Source: Sambucus nigra
Taxonomy: Eukaryota > Streptophyta > Magnoliopsida > Dipsacales > Adoxaceae
Direction of reading: 5' to 3'
NCBI GenBank assembly: GCA_949130495.1
Contig: CASBWL010000424.1
Location: forward strand, 62,001-126,000
DNA length: 64,000 nt
Below the pieces are notes generated by a model. The model was not told the DNA's origin, did not search any database, and was given only the letters and a program-made list of their open reading frames with translations. Shown here one piece after another: positions 43,610-54,894 of this stretch. How positions within the stretch are numbered: position 1 is the first letter of the stretch; each line of letters opens with the position of its first letter. Position numbers and translations under genes: made by a program.

Positions 43610-44089
43610 GAGAGAGAGAGATATTTGAAATCGTATTCATATATTTTGTTATTTATAATTTTTCTTTATCATTATGGATGCAACTATAGGTGATTTTGGT
43701 CAATATAACTATTACTATTTTCATGCATAAAGAACCCATCATAGAGCCTCTAAAATCTCGGGGGGGGGGGGGGGAATCCGAATAGGAGCTTGACCAGGAG
43801 AACCTTTAGAAAGGCCATTACTATTCAGTTCAATCCACATCGAAGGAGGAGGAAGCCAGAACATAGGGGTGATGACATGAGCTTTGCTAGGACAGTATTT
43901 TACTTTGAGAGATTTCAGTAAAATAAGGCCAGTCGTTGTGTTGTTCATGTGACCAGGTGTAATTTTAGACTCTACATCAAGCCATGCAATCATAAATTTT
44001 TTATTTTTTTGAATATTTGTATTGGTATTTTGGAAGTCTTTAAGGTTCCTGGCTCTCCAAATAATATCATAGATATTTTAAGGGAATGC
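43610..44089 (-). pseudogene. LINE C-terminal RNase H part (left of the Tekay insertion)
   Basis: On the minus strand from 44089 leftward: a WRARN block, then WLDVESK, FWLPPPSMWIELNSNG and LSKGSPGQA, i.e. the WxPPPxxWxKxNxDGxxxGNPGxAG motif that opens the plant LINE RNase H domain; then RDF and GSMMGSL. A run of 15 G (43760-43774) has displaced the reading frame exactly in the Gly-rich loop. The domain is cut by the neighbouring LTR element at 43609. Confidence 0.8.
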
Positions 44090-47070
44090 TGTGAAACCCC
44101 GCCTAATTAAATACCGGGCGATCACTCCTTTATTAAATTAAATCAAGGTAAACAGTAGGTTCATTCTCAGCATCACTGTCGATCAAAAATAATTTTCCAA
44201 TTTAACACCCTAAATAATTAAGCTAAGTGTCAAAAACATTTTTCATACAAACTTCCAAATTTTAATTAAAGAAAAGATTTATTTATACAAAACAACATTT
44301 CTACAATATAGAATCACACCACGATGAACTAAATAAAACCATACATTCGTCAATCGAATGTCAACATAATAAAACTAAAAATCATAATCCATCCTGAATA
44401 AATCCCATAGAACAATACTGGAATAACTGAAATATAAAAATCCCAACAATAAATGAAATGATGAAAAGGGCGACACGTGTCCAATAAATGAGAGTAATAG
44501 GAGTGGAGTCAATAACAGAAGCCGTCTACTCAAGTGACCTGCAACTCCCACCTAAGCTGCAGCTCGTTCTTCTAAAAGGATCCTAAGCAAGACGCCCCTG
44601 TGGCTGGGCACCTGAAAATATACATATATATACACAAGAGAGAGAGAGAGAAAGAAACGGGTCAGGGACCGAAAGTGTGTTTGATTTTAAAATAGGTTAA
44701 GCAAGTATTTAAATTGATACAGGCCAATGCAACAACATACTAGTTCGTCTCTCTCTTGAGAAATACTCACCTCTCTTCTAATGTTCACACCTATCGCACT
44801 AACCTTCCCAACGGTTCGTTTTAACATCTAACATACTCGTCTTTCCTAAAGCTTTAACTTAACTTAGATTACCCGCAAGATTTACAATTTACGACTTCAT
44901 TATAAAAGAATGTTCCAAATAGTAACCAAGGTCCTCCATTTTAACTTTATAAAATCCATAAAGTTTTACCGTGACGTATTATACTTTTTCAAAACAAGTA
45001 TTTAATAATAAGAGTCCAAACCTATGTTCTACTTATCAAATTTCAGTAGACAGTTTCAAATGACATAATCTCATATATATATATATATATTAACTACTCG
45101 CATAATATATATATAACAGCACCCCGAATAAAACTATGGTGCGTGCATACTTCCACTATCCAAAGCCCCATATCACTCACATAAAGGGGAATACATTCGG
45201 AATCACTCTCGAATTGTATTAACATAAATACACAAACAATATTGAGGCGAAGCATAGATTCCAAGTCTCTAAGAGGGTAGCACATACCGGTGTCTCTTAG
45301 GACCGTCTGAACTATCACATCGATAGCCTGTACCAAGGACATCTATCTTCTAGGGTATAAGTCAATATCCCCCATAAAGGTCCCATCGAGATAAGACTTT
45401 TCCCAGCGCGGAAACCTCAGGGATAGCAAGTAGCGTGGGTATGATTTTCACATGTATATAATATATGTACACACAATCATATAAATATACCAATTTCATA
45501 TTAATATAGGTTCTTCCCATCACCCGTAATTATGCCGTTTATCCTTAATTTCACAATTATAGAATTACGTATAAGGTTTTATTCCTAACCTTAACTCGAA
45601 GGGTTTTCTCACTTATTACCTAATTCTCATGGGTTATATCCTCACAAATCTGAAATTCAGTAAGTGATTTTATTTGATTCCAACGTAACTCTCTTACGCA
45701 CCTCACCCTTAAATTTCATAAATCTACCAACCTAAAGTAAATATCCCATAATTACCATTCTCGTTGAAGATTAAAAGTTCTAACATTTATCAATATACCC
45801 TACTGGTCCTCAATATCTCCCAAATCATTTTATTTAGAATGCCCAAAGGTTATTCCATGATAAATTAATTTAACTAAATAAACAAGAGAAATAGGAGTCT
45901 GCCAGGAGGGGTCGATCGATCGAAGTTTGGGGCTCGATCGATCGATCAAGCAGGTCTGGGCAAAAATTCTGCAGAAATTGCAGTGACGGGATTCATCAAA
46001 GTTCTTCAAAAATAACCATATTTTCCAACACTAATCGACCCAAAAAGTCTACTACTAACATACTAACATAATTCCAGAAGTTAATAACGTTCAGCATGCG
46101 TGTATACATCATTAATCATGGTTAAACAATCCAAAATCTCATTTAAACATCAAGAACCCTAAAGTTTTCATAACTATGATGTAATTCAGTTTTTCTCCAG
46201 AATTTCTTCCTAATATAACATCAAAATTCGTGGGTAATACATCTATATCATCAAGAGTTTCCAGCATAGGATTTTAATCTTCTCTACATGCAATTTCCTA
46301 ACAAAATTTGGGGTTTTCTTACATGGATTACATTTATAATTAATCCTAAACTAATATGAACATTGCACTAACGAAATACGCAAGTTAAACACTTGCCTGG
46401 GATTTTCATAAGTCTGATTTCCTGTTGATTATGGTGTGGTCGCGTTCTCCTCCTCTCGATCTACGCGTTGGTGGTGACGGCGGTGCAAACGGAGGTGTTT
46501 TGGCCTTGAATCTCCTAGAAAGGTCTCTCCTCTCTTCTCCAATGGCCGTCCTAGGGTTCGGAATGTTCTAACCCTAAATGGCTAACCTTACCAGCTGATA
46601 AAGGCTGCTAAAATTCGTATGTTTACTAACCCTAATTTGTAAAATGACCGAAATGCCCTCCCGGGTCACTAATTAGGCCTAAAAACACCCCGACGCCCGA
46701 ACTAAACCCCCGGGTACACTTTTCGGACTATCTCGACCCTTCCGGACGCGCTAGCGCACTCAAAATGACCATACGGACAACTTATAAAATATTCACTTTT
46801 TAATTAACATAATTAGTCCCGACGTGACACGGGCACGTCCCGACTTAAATTTCTGAAATAGTCATTTAATTCACTTATGACATTCAATATAACCAATATA
46901 ATATATTACTATGCTCATTAGTAATATTCAACAAGTTTCCCATAATTACTAACTCTAGTCACGATAATAAATATAACATAATTAATTTCCGGATTTTTAT
47001 TAAATAAATCATCACATTAAATTTAATAAATCCCCAAATTAAATATAGCATAAAAATACGGGGTATTACA
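44090..47070 (-). repeat. Tekay 3' LTR (left)
   Basis: 2981 bases; on the minus strand it starts TGTAATACCCCGTATTTTT and ends GGGGTTTCACA. Compared with the right LTR it has an extra segment of about 84 bases near 44630-44710 (GA-rich) and a shorter GATCGATC cassette (45911-45948). Confidence 0.92.
45911..45948. repeat. GATCGATC cassette in Tekay 3' LTR (two blocks)
   Basis: GTCGATCGATCGAAG, then GGCTCGATCGATCGATC, entered by CTGCCAGGAGGG and left by CAAGCAGGTCTG. The other LTR carries four blocks at the same place. Confidence 0.85.
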
Positions 47071-47072
47071 TA

Positions 47073-47081
47073 CTTCCCCCC
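47073..47081 (-). other. Tekay polypurine tract
   Basis: CTTCCCCCC, two bases inside the 3' LTR edge; purine-rich on the minus strand (GGGGGGAAG). Confidence 0.8.
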
Positions 47082-48448
47082 TAATAACGGAATTTCGTCC
47101 CGAAATTCGGAAAATAAGGCATACCTGGTAAAAAAAACTCTGGATATCTCTCGCGCATATCTGCCTCACGCTCCCAAGTGGATTCCTCCACATTATGATG
47201 CTCCCACTGGACTCGCACAAGTGGAACTACTTTCGACCTCAATCTCCTCTCACTATAGTCTTGAATAGCCACTGGTCTCTCCTCGTAAGAGCTATCAGAC
47301 TGTAAGTTTATCTCGTCTATCGCAATGTGAGTATGGGCCATATCATCCCGAAGATATCGTCTCAACGACGAGATGTGGAATACATCGTGGATGCGATGTA
47401 AATGTTCTGGCAATCCCAACCTGTATGCTACTGGCCAATTTCTCTCGATGATGGGAAATGGTCCTACGTACCTCGGAGCCAACTTCCCCTTCTTCCCTAA
47501 CCTCATCACTCCTTTCATAGGAGATACACGCAACAACACTTGATCTCCCACATTAAACTCCCAGAAGAACCGTTTCGCATCGGCGTAGCTCTTCTGCCTG
47601 TCTTGGGCTACCCGAATACGACTCCTGATAATTTCAATCCTCGCGGAGGTCTCCTGAATCACTTCTGGTCCTAGTAACTTGTTGTCCCCCACCTCGAGCC
47701 AACAAGTTGGGGAACGACAAGGCCTGCCATACAAAGCCTCAAATGGAGCAATGCCAATCGTAAAATGATAGGAGTTATTATAAACAAACTCTACCAGTGG
47801 ATGGTGTGGCTCCCAACCTCCTCCGAAATCGAGAACACACATGCGTAGCATATCTTCCAACATGTGATTAGTACGCTCTGTCTGTCCATCTGTCTGTGGG
47901 TGGTAAGCTGAACTCAGTCTCAACTCTGTACCCATAGCCTCCTGAAAGCTTTCCCTGAAACGTGACACAAAAATCTTGTCTCTATCTGACACAATATTCA
48001 GGGGCACCCCATGTAATCTGACAATCTCAGCGATGAACAACTGGGCATACTGACCCGTGGTATAATCTGTCCTTACTGGCAGAAAATGAGCCACCTTGGT
48101 CAGACGGTCTACAATTACCCAAATAGAATCTTGGACTCGCTGTGATGTACGCAACCCTGTAATGAAATCCATGGAAATACTTTCCCACTTCCACGCGGGT
48201 ACTTCCAACGGCTGAAGTAATCCCGACGGTTTCTGGTGGTTTACCTTCATCAGCTGGCAAGTAGAACACTTGGACACAAATTCAGCGATGTCCTTCTTCA
48301 TCCCACTCCACCAGTACTGTCGTCTCATGTCATGGTACATCTTATCACCTCCCGGATGTACTGCAAATCGGGACCCATGATAATGAGTCATCACTTCATG
48401 ACGTAGCTCCGCTCCTTCTGGAACCACTAATCTCCCATTACACCGCAA
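47081..48448 (-). CDS. Tekay integrase with C-terminal chromodomain
   Basis: 455 codons in one open frame. The zinc finger has His24, His31, Cys61 and Cys64. The catalytic core has Asp94 (SMDFITG), Asp155 (VSDRDKIF) and Glu191 (GQTERTN), spaced DX35E. A GPF-type block (PRYVGPFPIIE) follows and then ISSLRRYL. The last 60 or so residues form a chromodomain (ERPVAIQDYSERRLRSK, VPLVRVQW, ESTWERE), thought in chromoviruses to direct insertion to marked heterochromatin. The frame is the same as upstream pol but is cut off from it by stops at 48539 and 48512. Confidence 0.9.
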   Translation of the reverse strand: MRCNGRLVVPEGAELRHEVMTHYHGSRFAVHPGGDKMYHDMRRQYWWSGMKKDIAEFVSKCSTCQLMKVNHQKPSGLLQPLEVPAWKWESISMDFITGLRTSQRVQDSIWVIVDRLTKVAHFLPVRTDYTTGQYAQLFIAEIVRLHGVPLNIVSDRDKIFVSRFRESFQEAMGTELRLSSAYHPQTDGQTERTNHMLEDMLRMCVLDFGGGWEPHHPLVEFVYNNSYHFTIGIAPFEALYGRPCRSPTCWLEVGDNKLLGPEVIQETSARIEIIRSRIRVAQDRQKSYADAKRFFWEFNVGDQVLLRVSPMKGVMRLGKKGKLAPRYVGPFPIIERNWPVAYRLGLPEHLHRIHDVFHISSLRRYLRDDMAHTHIAIDEINLQSDSSYEERPVAIQDYSERRLRSKVVPLVRVQWEHHNVEESTWEREADMRERYPEFFLPGMPYFPNFGTKFRY

Positions 48449-48538
48449 CCCTCCATCCGAACTAACAGAATAGGACTCAGCACCCTCGGCTAGAAGTTGT
48501 ACAGTCTGCTCCTAACAAAACGGGTCTGTGGTCTGTGC

Positions 48539-49660
48539 CTATATCACCCTCGTAACAATCTCGAGTGTGACTGCCATCACGGATCTGAAAGAACGTGATA
48601 CTGCGTCCTGGTGACCCAACTCCTTCCACTTTGCTTTCCAGATGTCCGCTACATCGTCAACCGGTCTACGGCTCAACGCATCAGAAACTACGTTGGCTTT
48701 CCTCGGATGATACTGTATATCGAACTGGTAATCTTTCACAAACTCTAACCATCTGCGCTGACGCATATTCAGCTCTCGCTGAGTGAACAGGTACTGCAGT
48801 GACTTATGGTCTGTGAACAAACGGAATTTCTCGCCCAATAAATAGTGCCTCAAAATTCTCAATGCAAAGACGACCGCCGCTAACTCCAGGTCGTGGGTGG
48901 GGTAATTCTTTTCATGCGGCTTAAGCTTGCGGGAAGCAAAAGCTATAGCCTTCTCTTCCTGCTGAAGTACTCCCCCAAGTCCTCGTAAGGACGCATCTGT
49001 GTAAACCAGGTACTCTACACCCAGATTCGGTAAAGCAAGGACTGGTGCCGAAGTAAGCTTGTCCTTTAGCTCGTCGAAAGCCAACTGACAAGCGTCATCC
49101 CAAACATATGGTACCCCCTTGCGAGTCAGATTCGTCAATGGACCCGCTATTTTGGAGAATCCCCGAATGAACCTCCTGTAGTATTCGGCTAACCCCAAGA
49201 AACTACGCACTTCCGTCGGTGTCGTGGGCTGCCCCCACTCCCTCACCGGTGACACTTTTCTCGGGTCAACTGCTATCCCCTGCTCAGAAACAACATGGCC
49301 CAAGAATTGTACCTCTCGCAACCAGAGTCCACACTTCTCGTACTTAGCATACAACTGATGCTCTCGTAGAGTCTGAAGAACCTGCCTCAAGTGTTCGGCA
49401 TGCTCCTCCTCGGAGTGTGAATATATCAAGATATCATCTATGAAGACGATGATGAACTGATCCAAGAACTCTCTGAATACTCGGTTCATCAAGTCCATGA
49501 AAATGGCTGGGGAATTTGTGAGTCCGAACGGCATCACCCTGAACTCATAGGACCCATATCTCGACAAGAAGGCAGTCTTTGAAACATCCTTCTCTCTAAT
49601 CCGTAACTGATGGTACCCCGACCTCAGATCTATCTTCGAAAAGAAAGTTGCTCCCCTCAA
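48539..49660 (-). CDS. Tekay reverse transcriptase and RNase H segment
   Basis: 373 codons: [31 protein letters not shown], catalytic FIDD at residues 73-76, [15 protein letters not shown], then RNase H with [36 protein letters not shown] and [12 protein letters not shown]. It is preceded by an in-frame TGA (49684-49682) that separates it from the first RT motifs, and ends at TAG 48541-48539. All catalytic residues are present. Confidence 0.9.
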   Translation of the reverse strand: MRGATFFSKIDLRSGYHQLRIREKDVSKTAFLSRYGSYEFRVMPFGLTNSPAIFMDLMNRVFREFLDQFIIVFIDDILIYSHSEEEHAEHLRQVLQTLREHQLYAKYEKCGLWLREVQFLGHVVSEQGIAVDPRKVSPVREWGQPTTPTEVRSFLGLAEYYRRFIRGFSKIAGPLTNLTRKGVPYVWDDACQLAFDELKDKLTSAPVLALPNLGVEYLVYTDASLRGLGGVLQQEEKAIAFASRKLKPHEKNYPTHDLELAAVVFALRILRHYLLGEKFRLFTDHKSLQYLFTQRELNMRQRRWLEFVKDYQFDIQYHPRKANVVSDALSRRPVDDVADIWKAKWKELGHQDAVSRSFRSVMAVTLEIVTRVI

Positions 49661-49681
49661 CTGGTCGAATAGATCATCGAT

Positions 49682-50347
49682 TCAAGGCAACAGATACTTA
49701 TTCCGTATCGTGACCTTGTTCAACTCCCGGTAGTCCACACACAATCTCAGTGAGCCATCTCTCTTATTTACAAATAAGACTGGAGCACCCCACGGTGAGG
49801 TACTCCTACAAATGAAGCCCTGACCTAATAGCTGCTCAATCTGATCTCGTAGCTCTCGCATCTCTGCCGGAGCCATACGGTACGGTGCGCGTGCTATAGG
49901 TCTCGTATCCGGCAATAAATCTATAACGAAGTCTATCTCACGACTGGGCGGTAGGCCTAGTATCTCCTGAAACATATCGGAATACTCCCTAACAACTGGG
50001 ATCGAATCCAAAGGAATCACAACCTCCTTAGAGGTATCCTCCTCAATGTAATATAAATGAGCGGTCGAACCTCCCTCTGGGCGAGGCATCACCAGTACAA
50101 ACATCTCTTGCCCCGGAATGGCAAAAACAATGCTCCCACCGAAGCAATCAATCATGGCTCTATAAGATGCGATCAATTCCATACCAATAATCACATCATG
50201 CTCGTGCATGTGTAAGACTAGCATGTCTGCAGGCAATACCAAGCTACTAATATTTACCCCTACTCCCCGGCATATAAAGAATATAAGTGACCCACTCCCC
50301 AGTGGTGAGTCGACACACATCACGGTGCTCTCTGCTGTGGCTAACAA
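49682..50347 (-). pseudogene. Tekay protease end and reverse transcriptase start
   Basis: 221 codons in the gag frame: the remainder of the protease ([20 protein letters not shown] and [14 protein letters not shown], in parts), then the RT N-terminus ([51 protein letters not shown]). It is bounded by in-frame TGA codons at both ends. Confidence 0.85.
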
Positions 50348-50350
50348 CCC

Positions 50351-51772
50351 TCAGGACTTCGCAAAATGCGTAGCTATAAAACAATGCGTTGCCCCCGTAT
50401 CAAATAAAACTTTACCCATAGTACCATGGATAGGAAACATACCCTCAATCGCGGGTGGTGCCTGTGGAGCTGCTGCCTGGTGAACGTTATAGACACGTCC
50501 ATACTGCAATTGCCCCTGCTGCACTGGAGCTACTGGAATGGCTGGTAGGGCTGGCACCTGGGCTGGAGCTGGAAGGGCAGGTGGAAAGAGTGGTCTCTGC
50601 GGCTCATTACGGGCTCCCTGCTGCTGTGGGGCCCTATCGCCCTCTGGGCAATCCTGGCGCCTATGGACATGTTTGTTGCACCCAAAGCATCTGCCTTTGA
50701 AGTTACCGCCCCTCTGACACTGCTGTCCACGGCCCTGCTGGCCGTTACCTCCACGCCACTGGCCCTGTTGGCCCTGATGTGCACGATGTGGGCCTTGCTG
50801 GCCCTGCTGCTGTCCCTGCGGTCGGTGTTGGCCCTGCTGGCCCTGCTGATTAGGCTGACCCTGATGGCCCTTCCTGAATCCCCCGAATCCTTGCCTAGAA
50901 TCACCTGAACGAAATCGCTTAGCAGGGTCCCCCTGATAGGAACTCTGCTCGTACTGACGAGTCTGTCCATGAGTTGGTGCCCCACCGGCACTATTACCCC
51001 CGATCCTGCCCTGCTGGCTGGACTCTCCTGCTCTCTTGCTTCCGTGAAGATGGAAGAGGTGATCCTGACAATGTAGTAATGCTGCATTGAGTACGTCAGT
51101 GAAAGTACTCAGGGATAGATTTCCAATAAGGTGCTGACAGATCCTCAAAGCTAACCCGTCGACGAACAGCAAAATCTTCTTGCCCTCAGTGGGTGCCTCA
51201 TCCGGCACAATAGTGAGAAGTCTCGTGAACTCCTCCTCATACTCGGCTACAGTAAGGTTCTCCTGCTTCAGATTTAGTAATTTCCGCCTCATCTTAGTCT
51301 GCACTGCGGGTGGAAAATACTTGCGGTCAAACCGCTCCCAGAACAACTGAATAGGGATCGTGTCTCTCTCTTCCAAAGTAGTAGTGGACTCCCACCACTG
51401 TAATGCGGCTCCCACCAATTTAAAGGAAGCCAATAACTGCTTTTGCACGTCAGTGCACTCATACATACGGAGGTGCCACTGGATGTCTTTCTTCCATTGG
51501 CTGACTATAACAGTATCGGAGCTACCAGAAAACTCAGGGGGATGCGCTTTCTGAAAAGCATCCAGAACCCTCTCCCATGCGCATGGAAGCTGTGCTGGTG
51601 CTGGTGCCACTGCCTGAACCTGGGGTGGAGCCTGCTGAATCATCTCTATCGCGGCAGTCACCGCCTGAGCAACGATGGCGGCTACTTCATTTGCATTCAT
51701 TGTGCCTGGTGCCGGAGCTGCTGGCTGCTCGGCTTGGGCACGCCTATCTTTCGGAGCACGTCCCGGAGGCAT
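50351..51772 (-). CDS. gag: Tekay Gag and protease start
   Basis: 473 codons from MPPGRAPKDRRAQ. The capsid region spans about residues 75-240 (FSGSSDTVIVSQWKKDIQW, ALQWWEST, FWERFDRKYFP, VAEYEEEFTRL). A long Gly/Gln-rich stretch (300-355) leads to one CX2CX4HX4C knuckle (Cys362, Cys365, His370, Cys375). The protease motif FDTGATHCFI lies at 457-466, and the frame ends at an in-frame TGA just after it. The start is about 170 bases downstream of the PBS. Confidence 0.9.
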   Translation of the reverse strand: MPPGRAPKDRRAQAEQPAAPAPGTMNANEVAAIVAQAVTAAIEMIQQAPPQVQAVAPAPAQLPCAWERVLDAFQKAHPPEFSGSSDTVIVSQWKKDIQWHLRMYECTDVQKQLLASFKLVGAALQWWESTTTLEERDTIPIQLFWERFDRKYFPPAVQTKMRRKLLNLKQENLTVAEYEEEFTRLLTIVPDEAPTEGKKILLFVDGLALRICQHLIGNLSLSTFTDVLNAALLHCQDHLFHLHGSKRAGESSQQGRIGGNSAGGAPTHGQTRQYEQSSYQGDPAKRFRSGDSRQGFGGFRKGHQGQPNQQGQQGQHRPQGQQQGQQGPHRAHQGQQGQWRGGNGQQGRGQQCQRGGNFKGRCFGCNKHVHRRQDCPEGDRAPQQQGARNEPQRPLFPPALPAPAQVPALPAIPVAPVQQGQLQYGRVYNVHQAAAPQAPPAIEGMFPIHGTMGKVLFDTGATHCFIATHFAKS

Positions 51773-51942
51773 CTAAAACGTGAACAAGTTTATTAGTCTT
51801 CAGTTATCAACAAATCTCGAATAGCTGAAGACTTAAACGTAAAAGCAAGAATACAACAGTCCTAAAAATAGGGCTCTATGGCAATAACGTTAAGCTGAAA
51901 GCGAAATAAGCCGTACAGATCCTATGGACACTAGAACCTGAT

Positions 51943-51954
51943 GCTCTGATACCA
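51943..51954 (-). other. Tekay primer binding site (tRNA-iMet)
   Basis: GCTCTGATACCA is the 3' end of initiator tRNA-Met; two bases separate it from the 5' LTR edge at 51957. Confidence 0.9.
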
Positions 51955-51956
51955 CC

Positions 51957-54894
51957 TGTGACACCCCGCCTAATTAAATACTAGGCGATCACTCCTTTAT
52001 TAAATTAAATATAGGTAAACAGTTGGTTCATTCTCAGCATCACTGTCGATCAAAAATAATTTTCCAATTTAACACCCTAAATAATTAAGCTAAGTGTCAA
52101 AAACATTTTTCATACAAACTTCCAAATTTTAATTAAAGAAAAGATTTATTTATACAAAACAACATTTCTACAAAATAGAATAACACCACGATGAACTAAA
52201 TAAAACCATACATTCGTCAATCGAATGTCAACATAATAAAACTAAAAATCATAAGCCATCCTGAATAAATCCCATAGAACAATACTGGAATAACTGAAAT
52301 ATAAAAATCCCAACAATAAATGAAATGATGAAAAGGGAGACACGTGCCCAATAAATGAGAGTAATAGGAGTGGAGTCAATAACAGAAGCCGTCTACTCAA
52401 GTGACCTGCAACTCCCACCTACGCTGCATCTCGTTCTTCTCAAAGGATCCTAAGAAAGACGCCACTGTGGCTGGGCACCTGAAAATATACATATATAAAT
52501 TGATACAGGCCAATGCAACAACATATTAGTTCGTCTCTCTCTTGAGAAATACTCACCACTCTTCTAATGTGCACACCTATCGCACTAACCTTCCCAACGG
52601 TTCGTTTTAACATCTAACATACTCGTCTTTCCTAAAGCTTTAACTTAACTTAGATTACCCGCAAGATTTACAATTTACGACTTCATTATAAAAGAATGTT
52701 CCAAACAGTAACCAAGGTCCTCCATTTTAACTTTATAAAATCCCTAAAGTTTTACCGTGACGTATTATACTTTTTCAAAACAAGTATTTAATAATAAGAG
52801 TCCACAACTATGTTCTACTTATCAAATTTCAGTAGACAGTTTCAAATGACATAATCTCATATATATATATATATTAACTACTCGCATAATATATATATAT
52901 AACAGCACCCCGAATAAAACTATGGTGCGTGCATACTTCCACTATCCAAAGCCCCATATCACTCACATAAAGGGGAATACATTCGGAATCACTCTCGAAT
53001 TGTATTAACATAAACACACAAACAATATTGAGGCGAAGCATAGATTCCAAGTCTCTAAGAGGGTAGCACATACCGGCGTCTCTTAGGACCGTCTGAACTA
53101 TCACATCGATAGCCTGTACCAAGGACATCTATCTTCTAGGGTACAAGTCAATATCCCCCATAAAGGTCCCATCGAGATAAGACTTGTCCCAGCGCGGAAA
53201 CCTCAGGGATAGCAAGTAGCGTGGGTATGATTTTCACATGTATATAATATATGTACACACAATCATATAAATATACCAATTTCATATTAATATAGGTTCT
53301 TCCCATCACCCGTAATTATACCGTTTATCCTTAATTTCACAATTATAGAATTACGTATAAGGTTTTATTCCTAACCTTAACTCGAAGGGTTTTCTCACTT
53401 ATTACCTAATACTCATGGGTTATATCCTCACAAATCTGAAATTCAGTAAGTGACTTTACTTGATTCCAACGTAACTCTCTTATGCACCTCACCCTTAAAT
53501 TTCATAAATCTACCAACCTAAAGTAAATATCCCATAATTACCATTCTGGTTGAAGATTAAAGGTTCTAACATTTATCCATATACCCTACTGGTCCTCAAT
53601 ATCTCCCAAATCATTTTATTTAGAATGCCTAAAGGTTATTCCACGATAAATTAATTTAACTAAATAAACAAGAGAAATAGTAGTCTGCCAGGAGGGGACG
53701 ATCGATCGAAGTTTGGGGCTCGATCGATCGAACCTTCGATCGATCGATGCTCTAGGCTCGATCGATCTATCAAGCAGGTCTGGGCAAAAATTCTGCAGAA
53801 ATTGCAGTGACGGGATTCATCAAAGTTATTCAACAATAACCATATTTTCCAACACTAATCGACCCAAAAATTCTACTACTAACATACTAACATAATTCCT
53901 GATGTTTATAACGTTCAGCATGCGTGTATACATCATTAATCATGGTTAAACAATCCAAAATCTCATCTAAACATCAAGAACCCTAAATTTTTCATAACTA
54001 TGATGTAATTCAGTTTTTCTCCAGAATTTCTTCCTAATATAACATCAAAAATCGTGGGTAATACATCTATATCATCAAGAGTTTCCAGCATAGGGTTTTA
54101 ATCTTCTCTACATGCAATTTCCTAACAAAATTTGGGGTTTTCTTACATGGATTACATTTCTAATTAATCCTAAACTAATATGAACATTGCACTAACGAAA
54201 TACGCAAGTTAAACACTTGCCTGGGATTTTCTGAAGTCTGATTTCCTGTTGATTATGGTGTGGTCGCGTTCTCCTCCTCGCGATCTACGCGTTGGTGGTG
54301 ACGGCGGTGCAAACGGAGGTGTTTTGGCCTTGAATATCCTAGAAAGGTCTCTCCTCTCTTCTCCAATGGCCGTCCTAGGATTCTGAATGTTCTAACCCTA
54401 AATGGCTAACCTAACCAGCTGATAAAGGCTGCTAAAATTCGTAGGTTTACTTACCCTAATTTGTAAAATGACCGAAATGCCCTCCCGGGTCACTAATTAG
54501 GCCTAAAAACACCCCGAGGCCCGAACTAAACCCCCGGGTACACTTTTTTGACTATCTCGACCCTTCCGGATGCGTTGGCGCGCTCAAAACGACCATACGG
54601 ACAACTTATAAAATATTCACTTTTTAATTAACATAATTAATCCCGACGTGACACGGGCACGTCCCGACTTAAATTTCCGAAATAGTCATTTAATTCACTT
54701 TTGACATTCAATATAACCAATATAATATATTACTATGCTCATTAGTAATATTCAACAAGTTTCCCATAATTACTAACTCTAGTCACGTTAATAATTATAA
54801 CATAATTAATTTTCGGATTTTTATTAAATAAATCATCACATTAAATTTAATAAATCCCCAAATTAAATATAGCATAAAAATACGAGGTATTACA
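51957..54894 (-). repeat. Tekay 5' LTR (right)
   Basis: 2938 bases, TGTGACACCCCGCC to CGAGGTATTACA on the plus strand. It is highly similar to the left LTR but lacks the GA-rich segment and has two more palindrome blocks at 53698-53771. Confidence 0.92.
53698..53771. repeat. GATCGATC cassette in Tekay 5' LTR (four blocks)
   Basis: GACGATCGATCGAAG, GGCTCGATCGATCGAACC, TTCGATCGATCGATGC and GGCTCGATCGATCTATC in a row, then CAAGCAGGTCTG. The outer flanks are identical to the left LTR; only the block number differs. Confidence 0.85.

Larger units (their letters stand above)
44090..54894 (-). mobile_element. Complete Tekay/Del-type chromovirus inserted in the LINE
   Basis: Long LTRs (44090-47070; 51957-54894) flank a gag-pol region on the minus strand. 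It has a tRNA-iMet PBS, a canonical PPT, a chromodomain at the end of integrase and the typical TGTAATACC LTR start. LINE sequence is colinear across the insertion: the zinc-binding block ends at 54895 and WRARN resumes at 44089. Flanks AATGC and AATTC match at four of five bases, an eroded target duplication. Gag-pol is a single frame interrupted by at least four in-frame stops (50351, 49682, 48539, 48512), with no frameshift. Confidence 0.95.
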
